Source: Negadavirga shengliensis
GTDB lineage: Bacteria; Bacteroidota; Bacteroidia; Cytophagales; Cyclobacteriaceae
Assembly: GCF_042652345.1 (NCBI RefSeq)
Contig: NZ_JBHSJJ010000004.1
Span: 434,001 to 498,000, forward strand
Reading direction: 5' to 3'
DNA length: 64,000 nucleotides
In this document: piece after piece, positions 17,775 to 27,250 of the stretch
Layout: each line of letters begins with the position of its first letter
How positions within the stretch are numbered: position 1 is the stretch's first letter
Position numbers and translations under genes: made by a program
The notes under the pieces: model-generated
What the model saw: the letters and a program-made list of their open reading frames with translations, nothing else
The model's database searches: none
What the model was told of the DNA's origin: nothing

Positions 17775-18255
17775 ATGGAATAATTTAAGTGATAAACAAT
17801 TGTTTTATAAATTTATGTCATAAATTTTACATATACAATTTTATAACGGCCACTTCGCACGTAAATAGAAACAATATAATTATCTCAGAATTATCCAGTG
17901 AAATTCAGATCGTGTACCACACTATATATAAAGCATCAGTTTATTTCACATGATATACGTTAACCGATTCAAACAATTCATCCAATTTGTCATCCATGGA
18001 AGTCAAGTCATACTGTAAGGTGACCGACGGGTGTTTAACAATAATGCTGCCCGTATTATTAAAAATGGATATGATTTTTTATACTTGGTGGAGTTTATAA
18101 AGTTGTTTTAGCCACCGAAAAGGGAAGGCGCTATCCACAATAAGCCGCCGATAAATGTTCGTCAGCGCACTCATCAATATACGGATCATAATCTTTGTAA
18201 TAGGTGAATAACTGATATTTTATTCTTAATTTTAGATGATAAATCTATCCTGCCG
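17775..18255. other. 481-bp intergenic region with a possible gene remnant
   Basis: Divergent gap between the HTH gene and the serine hydrolase gene. The minus strand holds a 45-codon open stretch described separately (17945-18082). Near 18188-18197 the sequence TAATCTTTG resembles the -7 element of the serine hydrolase promoter but has one base too many. Confidence 0.4.
17945..18082 (-). pseudogene. Possible 3' remnant of an unidentified gene
   Basis: Between two stops the minus strand encodes a 45-residue peptide with coding-like composition, including SIIVKHPSVTLQYDLTSMDD followed by KLDELFESVNVYHVK. There is no start codon at its upstream end; the only ATG is internal, leaving 18 residues. 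It reads like the C-terminus of a truncated gene. I do not recognise the family, and chance is possible. Confidence 0.25.
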
Positions 18256-19812
18256 ATGAAAACTACCATAAAATCACTTTTGCTTTTTTTTCTTGCCTTG
18301 CAGGCATGGGGCCAATCAGGAAAAAATTTGTCCCGGAGTACTCCGGCGGAGGAAGGGGTTTCGTCAGCAGGAATTATGGCTTTTTTGGATGCCGTGGGGG
18401 ACAGCAAACACGAATTACACAGTCTGATGATCCTCAGGCATGGTAAGGTGATAGCCGAAGGCTGGTGGGAGCCTTATGGACCGGATATCAAGCATACCAT
18501 GTATTCTGTCAGCAAGAGCTTCACTGCCACGGCGATTGGTTTTGCAGTAGCCGAGGGCAAGCTGACGGTGAATGATAAAGTTATCGCTTTTTTTCCGAAT
18601 GATTTACCGGAAAAGGTCAGTCCCAATTTGGAAGCGCTTCATATTAAGGATTTATTGAGCATGAGTGTGGGCCACGGGAAAGACCCTACCTCAGATGTGC
18701 TACACACTGACAATTGGGTGGCTTCATTTTTAAAATACCCTATTGTTCATGAACCGGGAACCAAGTTCGTGTATAATACAGCGGCCACTTATATGCTGTC
18801 TGGGATCATCCAAAAGGTCACGGGAGAAACCGTACTGGATTATCTTACTTCCAGATTATTTGGACCATTGGGTATCGGGGGAATAGACTGGGAAAAAGAC
18901 CCAAAAGGGGTCAATACAGGAGGGTACGGGTTAAGGTTAAAAACAGAGGACATGGCCAAATTCGGCCAATTGTTTTTACAGAAAGGCGAATGGCAGGGAA
19001 AACGGCTGCTGCCTGAAGCCTGGATAGAAGAAGCCAGCAGTAAAAAGATCCTCCAGGATCCGGAAGCCCCAAAAGAGAAAGTGGATGCCAGTGATTGGCT
19101 GCAGGGATATGCCTATCAGATGTGGCGCAGCCGCCATGATTCTTACCGCGCTGACGGAGCTTTTGGGCAGTTCATTCTGATTTTGCCGGAAAAGGATGCC
19201 GTGATTATCATTACTTCAGAAACCCCTGATCTGCAAGGCGAACTGGACCTGGTTTGGGAATACCTCTTACCCTCTTTTGACATGGATTTGCCAAAAAATG
19301 CCGCAATAAGCGACCAACAGTTGCAAGAGAAGCTGGAAAAATTATCCATCGAACCTTTACAGAGTGAACCTAACGTGGCATTGCAGCAGCAAATTTCCGG
19401 AAACTATTACCAATTGGCTGAAAATGACAAAGCTGATGCCATTTCCCTGTCTTTTACTGAAGAAACCTGCGAACTGATCATTGATCAGGGCGGAAATAGC
19501 CATCCTTTCTCCTTTGGTTCCGGTGAGTGGGTTATGGGGGAAACCGCCAGGAAGGGCCCGTACCTGGTATCCCGTGCAAAAGGGGCCCTTGAGGGTTTGG
19601 ATCCTTTTAAGGTGGCCGGCAGCTATGCTTGGAAAGATGAACAAATACTTGAGTTGCAGCTCAAATACATAGAAAGTCCCCATACTGAAACGATCAGGAT
19701 CGTTTTTGAAGATGATGAGAAGATAACCCTCGATTTCGAAAGCATTTTGAACAGGAATGCTGAAAGAAAGTTGATTGAGGGCAAGGCCGTAGAAATAATT
19801 GCCGCCTACTAA
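18256..19812 (+). CDS. Secreted serine hydrolase (class C beta-lactamase/PBP fold)
   Basis: A 518-aa exported protein with signal peptide MKTTIKSLLLFFLALQAWG. The penicilloyl-serine-transferase fold is shown by the SxxK motif S84-V-S-K87 (MYSVSKSFT), the second motif around FVYNTAATYMLS (Y173/N174), and a late catalytic-domain strand near GAFGQFILILP. After about residue 370 there is a C-terminal beta-rich extension (DKADAISLSFTEE...) as in esterase-like members with a lipocalin-type tail. The family includes esterases and D-aminopeptidases as well as beta-lactamases, so a drug-resistance role should not be assumed. The ATG at 18256 is the only start that gives the signal peptide. The next gene follows after 45 bases. 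Confidence 0.88.
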   Translation: MKTTIKSLLLFFLALQAWGQSGKNLSRSTPAEEGVSSAGIMAFLDAVGDSKHELHSLMILRHGKVIAEGWWEPYGPDIKHTMYSVSKSFTATAIGFAVAEGKLTVNDKVIAFFPNDLPEKVSPNLEALHIKDLLSMSVGHGKDPTSDVLHTDNWVASFLKYPIVHEPGTKFVYNTAATYMLSGIIQKVTGETVLDYLTSRLFGPLGIGGIDWEKDPKGVNTGGYGLRLKTEDMAKFGQLFLQKGEWQGKRLLPEAWIEEASSKKILQDPEAPKEKVDASDWLQGYAYQMWRSRHDSYRADGAFGQFILILPEKDAVIIITSETPDLQGELDLVWEYLLPSFDMDLPKNAAISDQQLQEKLEKLSIEPLQSEPNVALQQQISGNYYQLAENDKADAISLSFTEETCELIIDQGGNSHPFSFGSGEWVMGETARKGPYLVSRAKGALEGLDPFKVAGSYAWKDEQILELQLKYIESPHTETIRIVFEDDEKITLDFESILNRNAERKLIEGKAVEIIAAY

Positions 19813-19857
19813 AACGCATTGAAAAGTTAAATGACATCTTTTTATACTTTCTGAATA

Positions 19858-20346
19858 ATGAGAATTCCCGGTATCTCCGAGATAAGAAAGGAACTGAAAT
19901 TCCTGGATGAGAAAAAATTGATCGAATTGGTGTTGGACCTGGGCAAATTGAACAGGGAGAATAAAGCCTATCTCTATTTTAAATTATTCGAAGAAGACAA
20001 TCCCAGGCTTTTTATAGAGATGGTCCAGGAAGAGTTGATGACCGAATTTCAAAAAGCCAATACCAACCATTACCATTTCGCTAAAAAATCCGCACAGGCC
20101 ATCCGCCGAAAGCTCAACAAAAACCTTAAGCTGACCAAAGACAAAGCAGCACACATAGATCTGCTGGTTTTCTTTTGTAGAAAGTTAAAGGAGTATGGAT
20201 ACCTTGATTTCCGTCATCCGGTTATAGATAACGTGTACCTGATGCAGATGACTAAGATTGAAAAATTGATTGCAGGCCTCCATGAAGATCTCCAATACGA
20301 TTACAATAAGGAACTTGAAGAATTACGTGAGACTAGCCCAAGATAG
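19858..20346 (+). CDS. Hypothetical cytoplasmic protein (DUF6155-like)
   Basis: A 162-aa helical, highly charged protein with no signal or membrane segment. It begins MRIPGISEIRKELKFLDEKK and has repeated helical pairs such as LVLDLGKLNRENKAYLYFKL. It resembles small Bacteroidota proteins catalogued as DUF6155; that assignment is from memory and weak. No function is known. It starts 45 bases after the serine hydrolase on the same strand. Confidence 0.6.
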   Translation: MRIPGISEIRKELKFLDEKKLIELVLDLGKLNRENKAYLYFKLFEEDNPRLFIEMVQEELMTEFQKANTNHYHFAKKSAQAIRRKLNKNLKLTKDKAAHIDLLVFFCRKLKEYGYLDFRHPVIDNVYLMQMTKIEKLIAGLHEDLQYDYNKELEELRETSPR

Positions 20347-20384
20347 CCACCCTTGAATAAACCGGCATATTTTAGTCTTTTCTT

Positions 20385-22319
20385 TTATCTATAAAACGGA
20401 TGATCCTTGAGGTTTCTCGGGCCGTAAACGGGAACGTCATCTCCAGATTCGATGGCACCGAGATCGGGAGCTTCTCCGCGGTGGCCATCATTGATATTGG
20501 GGATTTTCAAGCCGGCATCCACGGCATTGCCATGGGGGTTCAAAGTAAAATCAAGATCCGTTGCGTGGTATATTGCGTGCGGATTGTCCGGATCGGGTGG
20601 TGTCAACGTAGTGAAAATATCATAATCAAGCTCCCTGCCATTGCGCTCTAATCCACTGTCCTTTGTCAGTTCTGATAGTGTAACATAGGTTTTGGCATCT
20701 TTTCCTGTCAGATCGTAGTCGTACATTCGGTCTCCTTCCGGGGAAATCCAAAGGTAATTGCTTTTTCCGGAATTGGGGCGGTAGCCGTTGTAGTCGGAAG
20801 TGGAATAAGCAGTGGCATGGGAAAATGCATTGATGGGCCGGTTGGGGGTGCCGATGCCCAGGAACAGATTATTGCGGAAATGGGAATTGGAATAGGTTTG
20901 TGTGTTGCGGTTTTCAGCAATGATGGTATTGTGATAGACTATAAGGCCGGCGGGCTTGGCCATGAATTTCAGGGCAAACCCATTGGGTATATGATATACC
21001 ACGTTCCTGATGAAATAGGCAGGGCCACCAAAAACCGGCTGGGCACTCAAAGCACATTGGGCGGAGTTGACACCGCGGTTGCGCATTACCCGGATATTGT
21101 GCACCCCTCCATCCGCTTCTATAAAATCGTCCACCATCAGGTGCATGTCATTGTTATAGATATCAATGGAAACAGCCTTTAAATCCTGTTCTTTCTCGGG
21201 CGTGCCATAGGTCGACACATTGATGGCATCGTGGAAGTAAGCCAAGGCATTGTGGCAGATTACATGGCCTGAACCGTATACTTTGATACCCATATAGCTT
21301 TTCAGAGGACTGGCGCCGTACACGCCGGGGCTTGCCCAGCCTACAAGATGGCTGCGGGGGTCCCGGCCAAGTATGATGTTGTCTGCTATATAAAAGTTTT
21401 TTGAACCTGCGTACTCCGAAGTGACGGCTATCCCCACATCCTCTATTCTGCAATTCCGGATGGAGAGATTGGACGCGCCTACAACCCCTTTGAGACCAGC
21501 CGAAAAGGCAATATCCGTGTTTCTGATTACCAGATTTTCAAAAATATGATGATCCGTTCCGAGGACGTCAAAAAGGCGGTGCGCACCATTTCCATCAAAT
21601 ATGGCTTCTCCATCACCTGCTCCGCGGATGACGATGGGTTTGTCTTCCGTGGCTTTTACATTCAGCACATAGGTGCCATCGAAGGGAATGCCATGTGGGT
21701 CCACATAATCCAGCAAATCGGCTTTATAAAGACCTGCATGGACCATGATAATATCACCCGGCTGCACCGTTTTTTCACTTACCACAGACCAATCCCCTAA
21801 CCCGGACCCATAATAAGCCGCTTTCAGTCCAAAAAAAGCCGGCTCCTCCATCTCCCCTTTGTACCCGGGGGGATAGACATGGAGCACCCTGCCGCCCTCA
21901 CCGGCTTTGGGTTCTGTGCGGGTTTTTACCATGACCGTCTTTATCGCTTCTCCATCCACGCCATCCGGGTCGGAAAGGGTAAAGCGGCATTCATATTCGG
22001 TACCCGGTTCAAGGTCCAGAATGCTGCCGGCAAACATATGGGGAGTGGTATACTCCAACTGCTCCATCTCCCGGAAAACCCTTTCCCCGCCTATCCTCAG
22101 CAAGGGCATGCCGTCCTTCCATGTAAGAGTACCGGATTTTCTATAGGTTACCTGGACAAACGCATTTCTGTTATCATCTCCCTCGATTTTCCACTCAAAA
22201 CCCAAATTGAGCAGGGTGGGAGGTTCTACAATAAACGCTCCGGGTCTGACGGCGTTATCGGCGTGAACTGAGCGGAAAATAAGAAAAAGGACAAAAAGGA
22301 GTACGGATTTAAAACGCAT
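20385..22319 (-). CDS. Secreted right-handed parallel beta-helix protein with Fn3-like N-domain
   Basis: A 644-aa exported protein with signal peptide ending SVHA (about residue 20). Residues 25-135 look like a fibronectin type III-like domain (EYECRFTLSDPDGVDGE). From about 150 on there are repeated beta-helix rungs rich in Asn, Gly, Ile and Val (GDIIMVHAGLYKADLL, HIFENLVIRNTDIAFS, LSIRNCRIEDVGIAV, NFYIADNIILG). This architecture is typical of polysaccharide lyases and related pectate-lyase-fold proteins. I see no clear catalytic Lys/Arg/His set, so substrate and activity are open. It is convergent with the preceding hypothetical gene and divergent from the dehydrogenase operon. Confidence 0.85.
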   Translation of the reverse strand: MRFKSVLLFVLFLIFRSVHADNAVRPGAFIVEPPTLLNLGFEWKIEGDDNRNAFVQVTYRKSGTLTWKDGMPLLRIGGERVFREMEQLEYTTPHMFAGSILDLEPGTEYECRFTLSDPDGVDGEAIKTVMVKTRTEPKAGEGGRVLHVYPPGYKGEMEEPAFFGLKAAYYGSGLGDWSVVSEKTVQPGDIIMVHAGLYKADLLDYVDPHGIPFDGTYVLNVKATEDKPIVIRGAGDGEAIFDGNGAHRLFDVLGTDHHIFENLVIRNTDIAFSAGLKGVVGASNLSIRNCRIEDVGIAVTSEYAGSKNFYIADNIILGRDPRSHLVGWASPGVYGASPLKSYMGIKVYGSGHVICHNALAYFHDAINVSTYGTPEKEQDLKAVSIDIYNNDMHLMVDDFIEADGGVHNIRVMRNRGVNSAQCALSAQPVFGGPAYFIRNVVYHIPNGFALKFMAKPAGLIVYHNTIIAENRNTQTYSNSHFRNNLFLGIGTPNRPINAFSHATAYSTSDYNGYRPNSGKSNYLWISPEGDRMYDYDLTGKDAKTYVTLSELTKDSGLERNGRELDYDIFTTLTPPDPDNPHAIYHATDLDFTLNPHGNAVDAGLKIPNINDGHRGEAPDLGAIESGDDVPVYGPRNLKDHPFYR

Positions 22320-22745
22320 GGTGATTATGATTTTTTAAGACTGTCATTTGGATACATAAAGTAGCAAATCAAAAGCTTATATAAAACCGGTTTTTGACAT
22401 ACGTTTTAAATATCCCCGCTTTTAAGTTGTCCGGCACAACCCGATAGGGTAATTTCCCAAGGAAAATCTTTCAGGGCAAAACCCTTCCGGGGTTAAATGG
22501 GGCTTGGGGACGAAAATACCTCAAAACAAGCAGATGTCCCTCAAAAAGGATTAATCCACGAGGGCTCCCCGCTTTGGGATTATCAAAAACGATTCCTGAT
22601 AATTTTCCTTACAAAGAGAAAAATCCTGATATTTTTTTCTTTGCTATCTTTGGCCGGGTTTTAGCATCTATTTGATCCTTACTGAAACAAGACCATTTCA
22701 TTATCGGAATTACACTGAATTGATTTCACTCAATGAGCATAAAAA
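22320..22745. other. 426-bp divergent intergenic region
   Basis: Shared upstream region of the beta-helix gene and the PQQ-type dehydrogenase operon. A -7-like element lies at 22645-22652. No coding sequence or repeat was recognised. Confidence 0.5.
22645..22652 (+). promoter_or_regulatory. Candidate -7 element TATCTTTG
   Basis: TATCTTTG fits TAnnTTTG exactly. No convincing TTG lies 17-23 bases upstream, and the leader to the ATG would be about 90 bases, so this is a partial match only. Confidence 0.3.
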
Positions 22746-25592
22746 ATGAACTTACAAAACCTGCCGGTCTTTCGTAGTAAAATTATAATCAGTACCCTAT
22801 TATCAGGAGCGATGGCATGGACATTGTCAGGTTGTGCCGAGCGGGAAGAAGCAACCGATGATCCCAGCAAGAAGCCAGATCCTACACGCTTTACTTATGA
22901 GGTTGTGGCAGATGGCCTGGAGGAGCCTATGCAACTGGAGTTTGACCATGAGGGAAGGGTATATTGGATCGAGCGGACAGGCGCTGTGAAACGGGCGGAT
23001 GAAGCCTCCGGGCAGGTGACCCGGTTAGGAAAGGTGGCATTGACGACCGAAAAAGCCCCGGGATTGATAGGCATGCTGTTGGCTAAGGATTTTCAACGCA
23101 GCCAGCAGGTTTTTCTTTATTATTCTGCCGCTGAAGATAAGGGGGAATATATGCGGCTTTCGAGGTTTACATTGGAAGCCAACGGGCAAATGAACATGGA
23201 CTCAGAGGTGGTATTGTTGAAGATATTCTGGGAACAGCCTGACGGAGAACATTTTGGAGGGGGCATGGTATGGGACAATGAAGGCAATCTTTTGCTTTCC
23301 GTAGGCTGCGATTCCTCACCCACCCAATACGCGCCCTTTGCATTCAGCAATGAAGGCGGAAGAGGGGAGGATTCGGGCAGGTCCGCTGGCAATTCCAATG
23401 ACCTCCGGGGAGCCATTTTGCGCATCCGGCCCCATCCTGACGGAACGTATTCCATCCCTGAAAACAACCTTTTTCCGGAAGGAATACCGCAGACCCGACC
23501 CGAGATTTATATCATGGGCAACCGGAATCCCTGGCGGTTGTCCATAGATTCACAGACGGGTTACCTACATTGGGGAGAGGTAGGCCCTGATGCCGGGATA
23601 GATTCAGAAAAATACGGCCCGAAGGGATACGACGAGTTCAATGTGGCCAAAGGGGCGGGTAATTTCGGCTGGCCTTTCTTTATCGCAAATAACCTCCCTT
23701 ACAACCGTTACAATTATGAAACCGGAGAATACGGTGAACCATTCGATCCGATGGCACCGGTAAACAATTCACCTAATAACACCGGTCTGGAAAAACTGCC
23801 GCCTGCCCAACCTTCACTGGTGGCGTATCCCTACAGGGTATCAGATGAATGGCCGCTTCTTGGCAGCGCCGCCCGGTCCGCCGTCGGAGGCCCTGTCTTC
23901 AGAAAGAGCAACTTCTCTTCAAATGCTCTCAGGTTGTTTCCTTCATATTATGAGGGCAAATGGCTGGTAACCGATTACGTCCGTAACTGGATTATGGTTA
24001 TCAGCATGGACGGGGAGCGTACAGAGGCCACTTCCATAGAACCGTTTTTGCCGCCGGGCCACTTAAAGCACAAGCAACCTCTGGATATGGATTTTGGACC
24101 AACGGGAGATCTTTACCTAGTGGAATATGGTCTCGCCGGACAAGGCCGCGTGTCGAAAATGGTGTACAATGCCGGTAACAGGCCGCCCATAGCCAACGCC
24201 TCCGCGGAGCCATCTGCGGGCGCTGTTCCACTCGAAGTCAACTTGTCCTCCGATGGCACTGTTGATTTCGATGGAGACCAATTGAACTATACTTGGAGGT
24301 TCCGGCCGTTGGGTGATGGGGAGGAGCTGGTTTATGACGGACCTCATCCCCGGGCAAGTATTCAGCAGGCAGGAAAGTATGAAGTAACGCTCACTGTGAG
24401 TGATCCTGAAGGGGCAGCCGATTCCACTTTATTGGAAATAGTAGCGGGCAACGAAAAGCCGGAAGTGAAGTTTAAGATCACTTCGGGTAACCGCACTTTT
24501 TTCTTCCCCAATGAAAACATTGGGTATAGGGTAGAAGTGAGGGATGAGGAGGATGGAACCACGGAGAAAGGGGATATTGCACCTGAATCCGTCTCTGTCA
24601 CTGCCGAGTATATCCCTTCAGGTTTAAGTCCGGAAGAGCTCATCAGGCTCAAAAAAGAAGGGGCTGTGCAGCCCGGGGAGGCACTCCGCCACATCCAGGC
24701 CCAATCCCTTTTGGAGCAATACAACTGCATGACCTGTCATCAGCTTGATGAAAAGTTGCTTGGACCTTCTTTTCGTGAAATAGCACTTAAATATGGGCAA
24801 AATAGTAACGCATTTGATATCATGCATCGGAGTATCTTTGAAGGGAGTTCCGGTAAGTGGGGGGAAATAAACATGCCGCCCCATCCCATGCTTTCAGGAG
24901 AAGAGACCAGCCGGATCATTGATTATATCCTCAGTCAGGCAGACGGGGAGTCAGGCGTCAGGAAGCTTCCTCTTGAGGGGAATTTTTCCATGCATGCATT
25001 TGAACCCAGAAGCCATGTGAGCCGTTTGGGCAAGTTCTATTCTTTCAATTTCGAGCCGGGGTCTTATCTCTTCCATGCGAGCTACACGGATCGGGGGTCT
25101 GATGAAGTCCCTGGAATCAACCTTACCGGGGATCACCTTGTTCTCCTAAGGTATCCTTTGTTGACGCCTGAGTCTGCCGATTATTTTTCAGAGGAAGGCG
25201 TTTCATTCACCCCTTCAACGGATGATCCCGGCTTTATCATCACCGGAAAGGGAGGGTATTTAGGTTTTAGGAACATTGACCTCACCGGGATCAACAAAAT
25301 AAACATCGGTGCATTGACCCGTTTTTGGCATTGGTCGCACTTTATCGGTGGCATCGTCGAACTCAGGGTGGGCTCACCCACCGGAACGGTGATAGGCGAG
25401 CCTTTTGAAATCATCCCGCATCCAATCAAAGAAGGGGAGGGGCCATTCTTTGGCGAGGATGCCGGAAAACCCGTCCCATTTGATGTTTCGAAAGTCGATG
25501 GCATACACGACGTTTATATTATTGTCCGCAACGAAGGAGCCAAAGAAAGTGACGCATTGGTGATCATGACAGGAATAGAATTTATCAAATAA
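22746..25592 (+). CDS. Lipoprotein: PQQ-type sugar dehydrogenase + PKD + cytochrome c
   Basis: A 948-aa lipoprotein; signal peptide and lipobox TLSGC give lipid-modified Cys30. Residues about 45-485 form a six-bladed glucose/sorbosone dehydrogenase beta-propeller (DGLEEPMQLEFDHEGRVYWI, GNRNPWRLSIDSQTGYLHWGEVGPD). A PKD domain follows at about 487-570 (GAVPLEVNLSSDGTVDFDGD). Next is a cytochrome c domain with heme site CMTCH near residue 660 and probable Met ligand in NMPPHPM. A C-terminal beta-sandwich (about 750-948) resembles a CBM6-type module. The propeller would oxidise a sugar and pass electrons to the attached heme. It is first in an operon with DUF1080 and FGE-like genes (gaps of 4 and 6 bases), a set typical of Bacteroidota sugar-derivative oxidation loci. 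Confidence 0.9.
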   Translation: MNLQNLPVFRSKIIISTLLSGAMAWTLSGCAEREEATDDPSKKPDPTRFTYEVVADGLEEPMQLEFDHEGRVYWIERTGAVKRADEASGQVTRLGKVALTTEKAPGLIGMLLAKDFQRSQQVFLYYSAAEDKGEYMRLSRFTLEANGQMNMDSEVVLLKIFWEQPDGEHFGGGMVWDNEGNLLLSVGCDSSPTQYAPFAFSNEGGRGEDSGRSAGNSNDLRGAILRIRPHPDGTYSIPENNLFPEGIPQTRPEIYIMGNRNPWRLSIDSQTGYLHWGEVGPDAGIDSEKYGPKGYDEFNVAKGAGNFGWPFFIANNLPYNRYNYETGEYGEPFDPMAPVNNSPNNTGLEKLPPAQPSLVAYPYRVSDEWPLLGSAARSAVGGPVFRKSNFSSNALRLFPSYYEGKWLVTDYVRNWIMVISMDGERTEATSIEPFLPPGHLKHKQPLDMDFGPTGDLYLVEYGLAGQGRVSKMVYNAGNRPPIANASAEPSAGAVPLEVNLSSDGTVDFDGDQLNYTWRFRPLGDGEELVYDGPHPRASIQQAGKYEVTLTVSDPEGAADSTLLEIVAGNEKPEVKFKITSGNRTFFFPNENIGYRVEVRDEEDGTTEKGDIAPESVSVTAEYIPSGLSPEELIRLKKEGAVQPGEALRHIQAQSLLEQYNCMTCHQLDEKLLGPSFREIALKYGQNSNAFDIMHRSIFEGSSGKWGEINMPPHPMLSGEETSRIIDYILSQADGESGVRKLPLEGNFSMHAFEPRSHVSRLGKFYSFNFEPGSYLFHASYTDRGSDEVPGINLTGDHLVLLRYPLLTPESADYFSEEGVSFTPSTDDPGFIITGKGGYLGFRNIDLTGINKINIGALTRFWHWSHFIGGIVELRVGSPTGTVIGEPFEIIPHPIKEGEGPFFGEDAGKPVPFDVSKVDGIHDVYIIVRNEGAKESDALVIMTGIEFIK

Positions 25593-25596
25593 AGGA

Positions 25597-26346
25597 ATGG
25601 AGAAGAAACTGATTTCATATCTCAGCACATCTTTTTTTGGGTGGTGGTCGATACAGGTTGGCATATGTTCAGCGGTTATTTTTTGCGGTGTTGCCTGTTT
25701 TCCGGCTCAGGTTGTAAAAATCCCCCAAGGCTTTAAGCCATTGTTTAACGGAACCGACCTCAGTGGCTGGCATGCCAGCAAAACAACCCACCATGGAATC
25801 AAAGGTGATTTTTCTATCGAAGATGGGACCATTGTACTGAAGCAGTATCCCTTTGGTCAGGGAGGAATTTTATTGACCGATAAAAAATACAGGGATTTTG
25901 AACTGCACTTTGAATTCAAAGGGACGCCAGGAACAAACGGTGGCCTGTTTTTCAGGTCAGCGGAAAGCGGAACAGCCTATCAATTGGAGATGGTCGGTGA
26001 CGGGGATACAGGGACCGGGGCATTGTTTGGTGAGATGCTGCGGGTGACAAGCCCTGTGCCTGCCCCTGATCTTTCCCAAGTATGGAAAAAAGGAGATTGG
26101 AACACCCTTGGCCTGCGGGTGACAGGCGTCATTCCCCATATTACTTTGTGGATTAACGGGGAGCAAATATGGGCGGTGCAAATGGAGCGCAATGATTTAA
26201 TAGCCAATGCCACCGAAGGCATGATCGCTTTGCAGTTACATTGGAGTTCTACCTTGGTTCCCATTCCCGGAGGAAGTTGTTGTGGCTATTCCTGGAAACC
26301 GGAAGCCACACATCGATATAGGAATATAGCGATAAAAGAACTATAG
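25597..26346 (+). CDS. DUF1080 (3-keto-disaccharide hydrolase-type) exported protein
   Basis: A 249-aa exported protein. After a hydrophobic N-terminal segment (about residues 15-40) comes the DUF1080 signature GFKPLFNGTDLSGWHASK. The concanavalin-like sandwich continues with FSIEDGTIVLKQ, FELHFEFKGTPGTNGGLFFRS and an ending with HRYRNIAIKEL. Members are proposed to hydrolyse 3-keto-glycosides produced by sugar dehydrogenases, or to bind glycans. That fits its place 4 bases behind a PQQ-type dehydrogenase gene. The exact substrate is unknown. Confidence 0.88.
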   Translation: MEKKLISYLSTSFFGWWSIQVGICSAVIFCGVACFPAQVVKIPQGFKPLFNGTDLSGWHASKTTHHGIKGDFSIEDGTIVLKQYPFGQGGILLTDKKYRDFELHFEFKGTPGTNGGLFFRSAESGTAYQLEMVGDGDTGTGALFGEMLRVTSPVPAPDLSQVWKKGDWNTLGLRVTGVIPHITLWINGEQIWAVQMERNDLIANATEGMIALQLHWSSTLVPIPGGSCCGYSWKPEATHRYRNIAIKEL

Positions 26347-26352
26347 ATAGCC

Positions 26353-27207
26353 ATGAAACTGTTTGCACTTATATTTTTATCAGTTTTTATCTGGAAGGGC
26401 AATGCCTTTTCCCAGCAGGGCGACTCAAAAAAAAGCCCGGCAAGCTATACCAATGAACTGGGAATGGAGTTTGAGATGATCCGGCCGGGAAGCATGATCG
26501 CAGGCCGACTGGAACTGCAATGCCCAACACCCCCGGACACACGTGATGTGGACGTAAGTGAAAAATGGACAGCAGAGGACTTTGAAAAGTGTGAGGAACT
26601 CGCCCGCAGGGATTCCCGCACCGGCTTTACAGTGGCAATCGATAAGCCCTACTACATGGGTAAATACGAAGTGACACAAGGCCAATGGAAAAAAGTAATG
26701 GGCTACAATCCCTCATTTTTCCAAGGGGAAAGGGCAGAAGGGGATGAGAACAACTATCCCGTAGACAACGTGAGTTGGGAGGACACCCAGGAATTTATCA
26801 GGAGATTGAATGCGCTTGACTCCGCTGTCATTTATCGCTTGCCCACCGAATTTGAATGGGAATATGCCGCAAGAGCCGGGGCAGCCGAACCTTTGTCCTG
26901 GGCTGAAACAAGAAAGCAGGCTTGGATACAGGATACCGATAAGGGAAGCACGCAGGCTGTAGGCCAGATGGAGCCCAATCCCTGGGGTTTATACGATATG
27001 CTCGGAAACGTATGGGAATGGGTGGAAGACTTTCACAATGAAGATATCCTTCCCGGCCCGGTTCCCCCGTCTTCTGGCGAAGTGCATGTGTTGAAAGGCG
27101 GGAGTTTTACTTCAGATGTGGTCAATGCCACTTATTTTTTTCATGGTGGTGGACCGGGAAACGGTTACGATGTGGGCTTTAGGGTAGTGATGGAGATGAA
27201 GGAGTAG
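26353..27207 (+). CDS. FGE/sulfatase-modifying-factor-like exported protein
   Basis: A 284-aa protein with signal peptide MKLFALIFLSVFIWKGNA. The FGE-sulfatase (SUMF1/EgtB/PvdO) fold is shown by YYMGKYEVTQGQWKKVMG, PVDNVSWEDTQEFIRRL, YRLPTEFEWEYAARAG, WGLYDMLGNVWEWVED and the closing GFRVV. The catalytic cysteine pair of true formylglycine-generating enzyme is not visible near the C-terminus, so this is likely one of the many non-FGE members with a C-type-lectin-like fold. It is last in the dehydrogenase/DUF1080 operon. An insertion rich in charged residues with two cysteines at about residues 50-90 lies before the core domain. Confidence 0.88.
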   Translation: MKLFALIFLSVFIWKGNAFSQQGDSKKSPASYTNELGMEFEMIRPGSMIAGRLELQCPTPPDTRDVDVSEKWTAEDFEKCEELARRDSRTGFTVAIDKPYYMGKYEVTQGQWKKVMGYNPSFFQGERAEGDENNYPVDNVSWEDTQEFIRRLNALDSAVIYRLPTEFEWEYAARAGAAEPLSWAETRKQAWIQDTDKGSTQAVGQMEPNPWGLYDMLGNVWEWVEDFHNEDILPGPVPPSSGEVHVLKGGSFTSDVVNATYFFHGGGPGNGYDVGFRVVMEMKE

Positions 27208-27250
27208 GTTAGCCATCGAGAGATAATGCCCCCAGACAAAACCGTGGCCA

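Noticed and set aside
18256..19812. Serine hydrolase as an acquired beta-lactamase
   Set aside because: The motifs fit the wide class C/esterase family; the second motif and the C-terminal extension do not point to a true AmpC.
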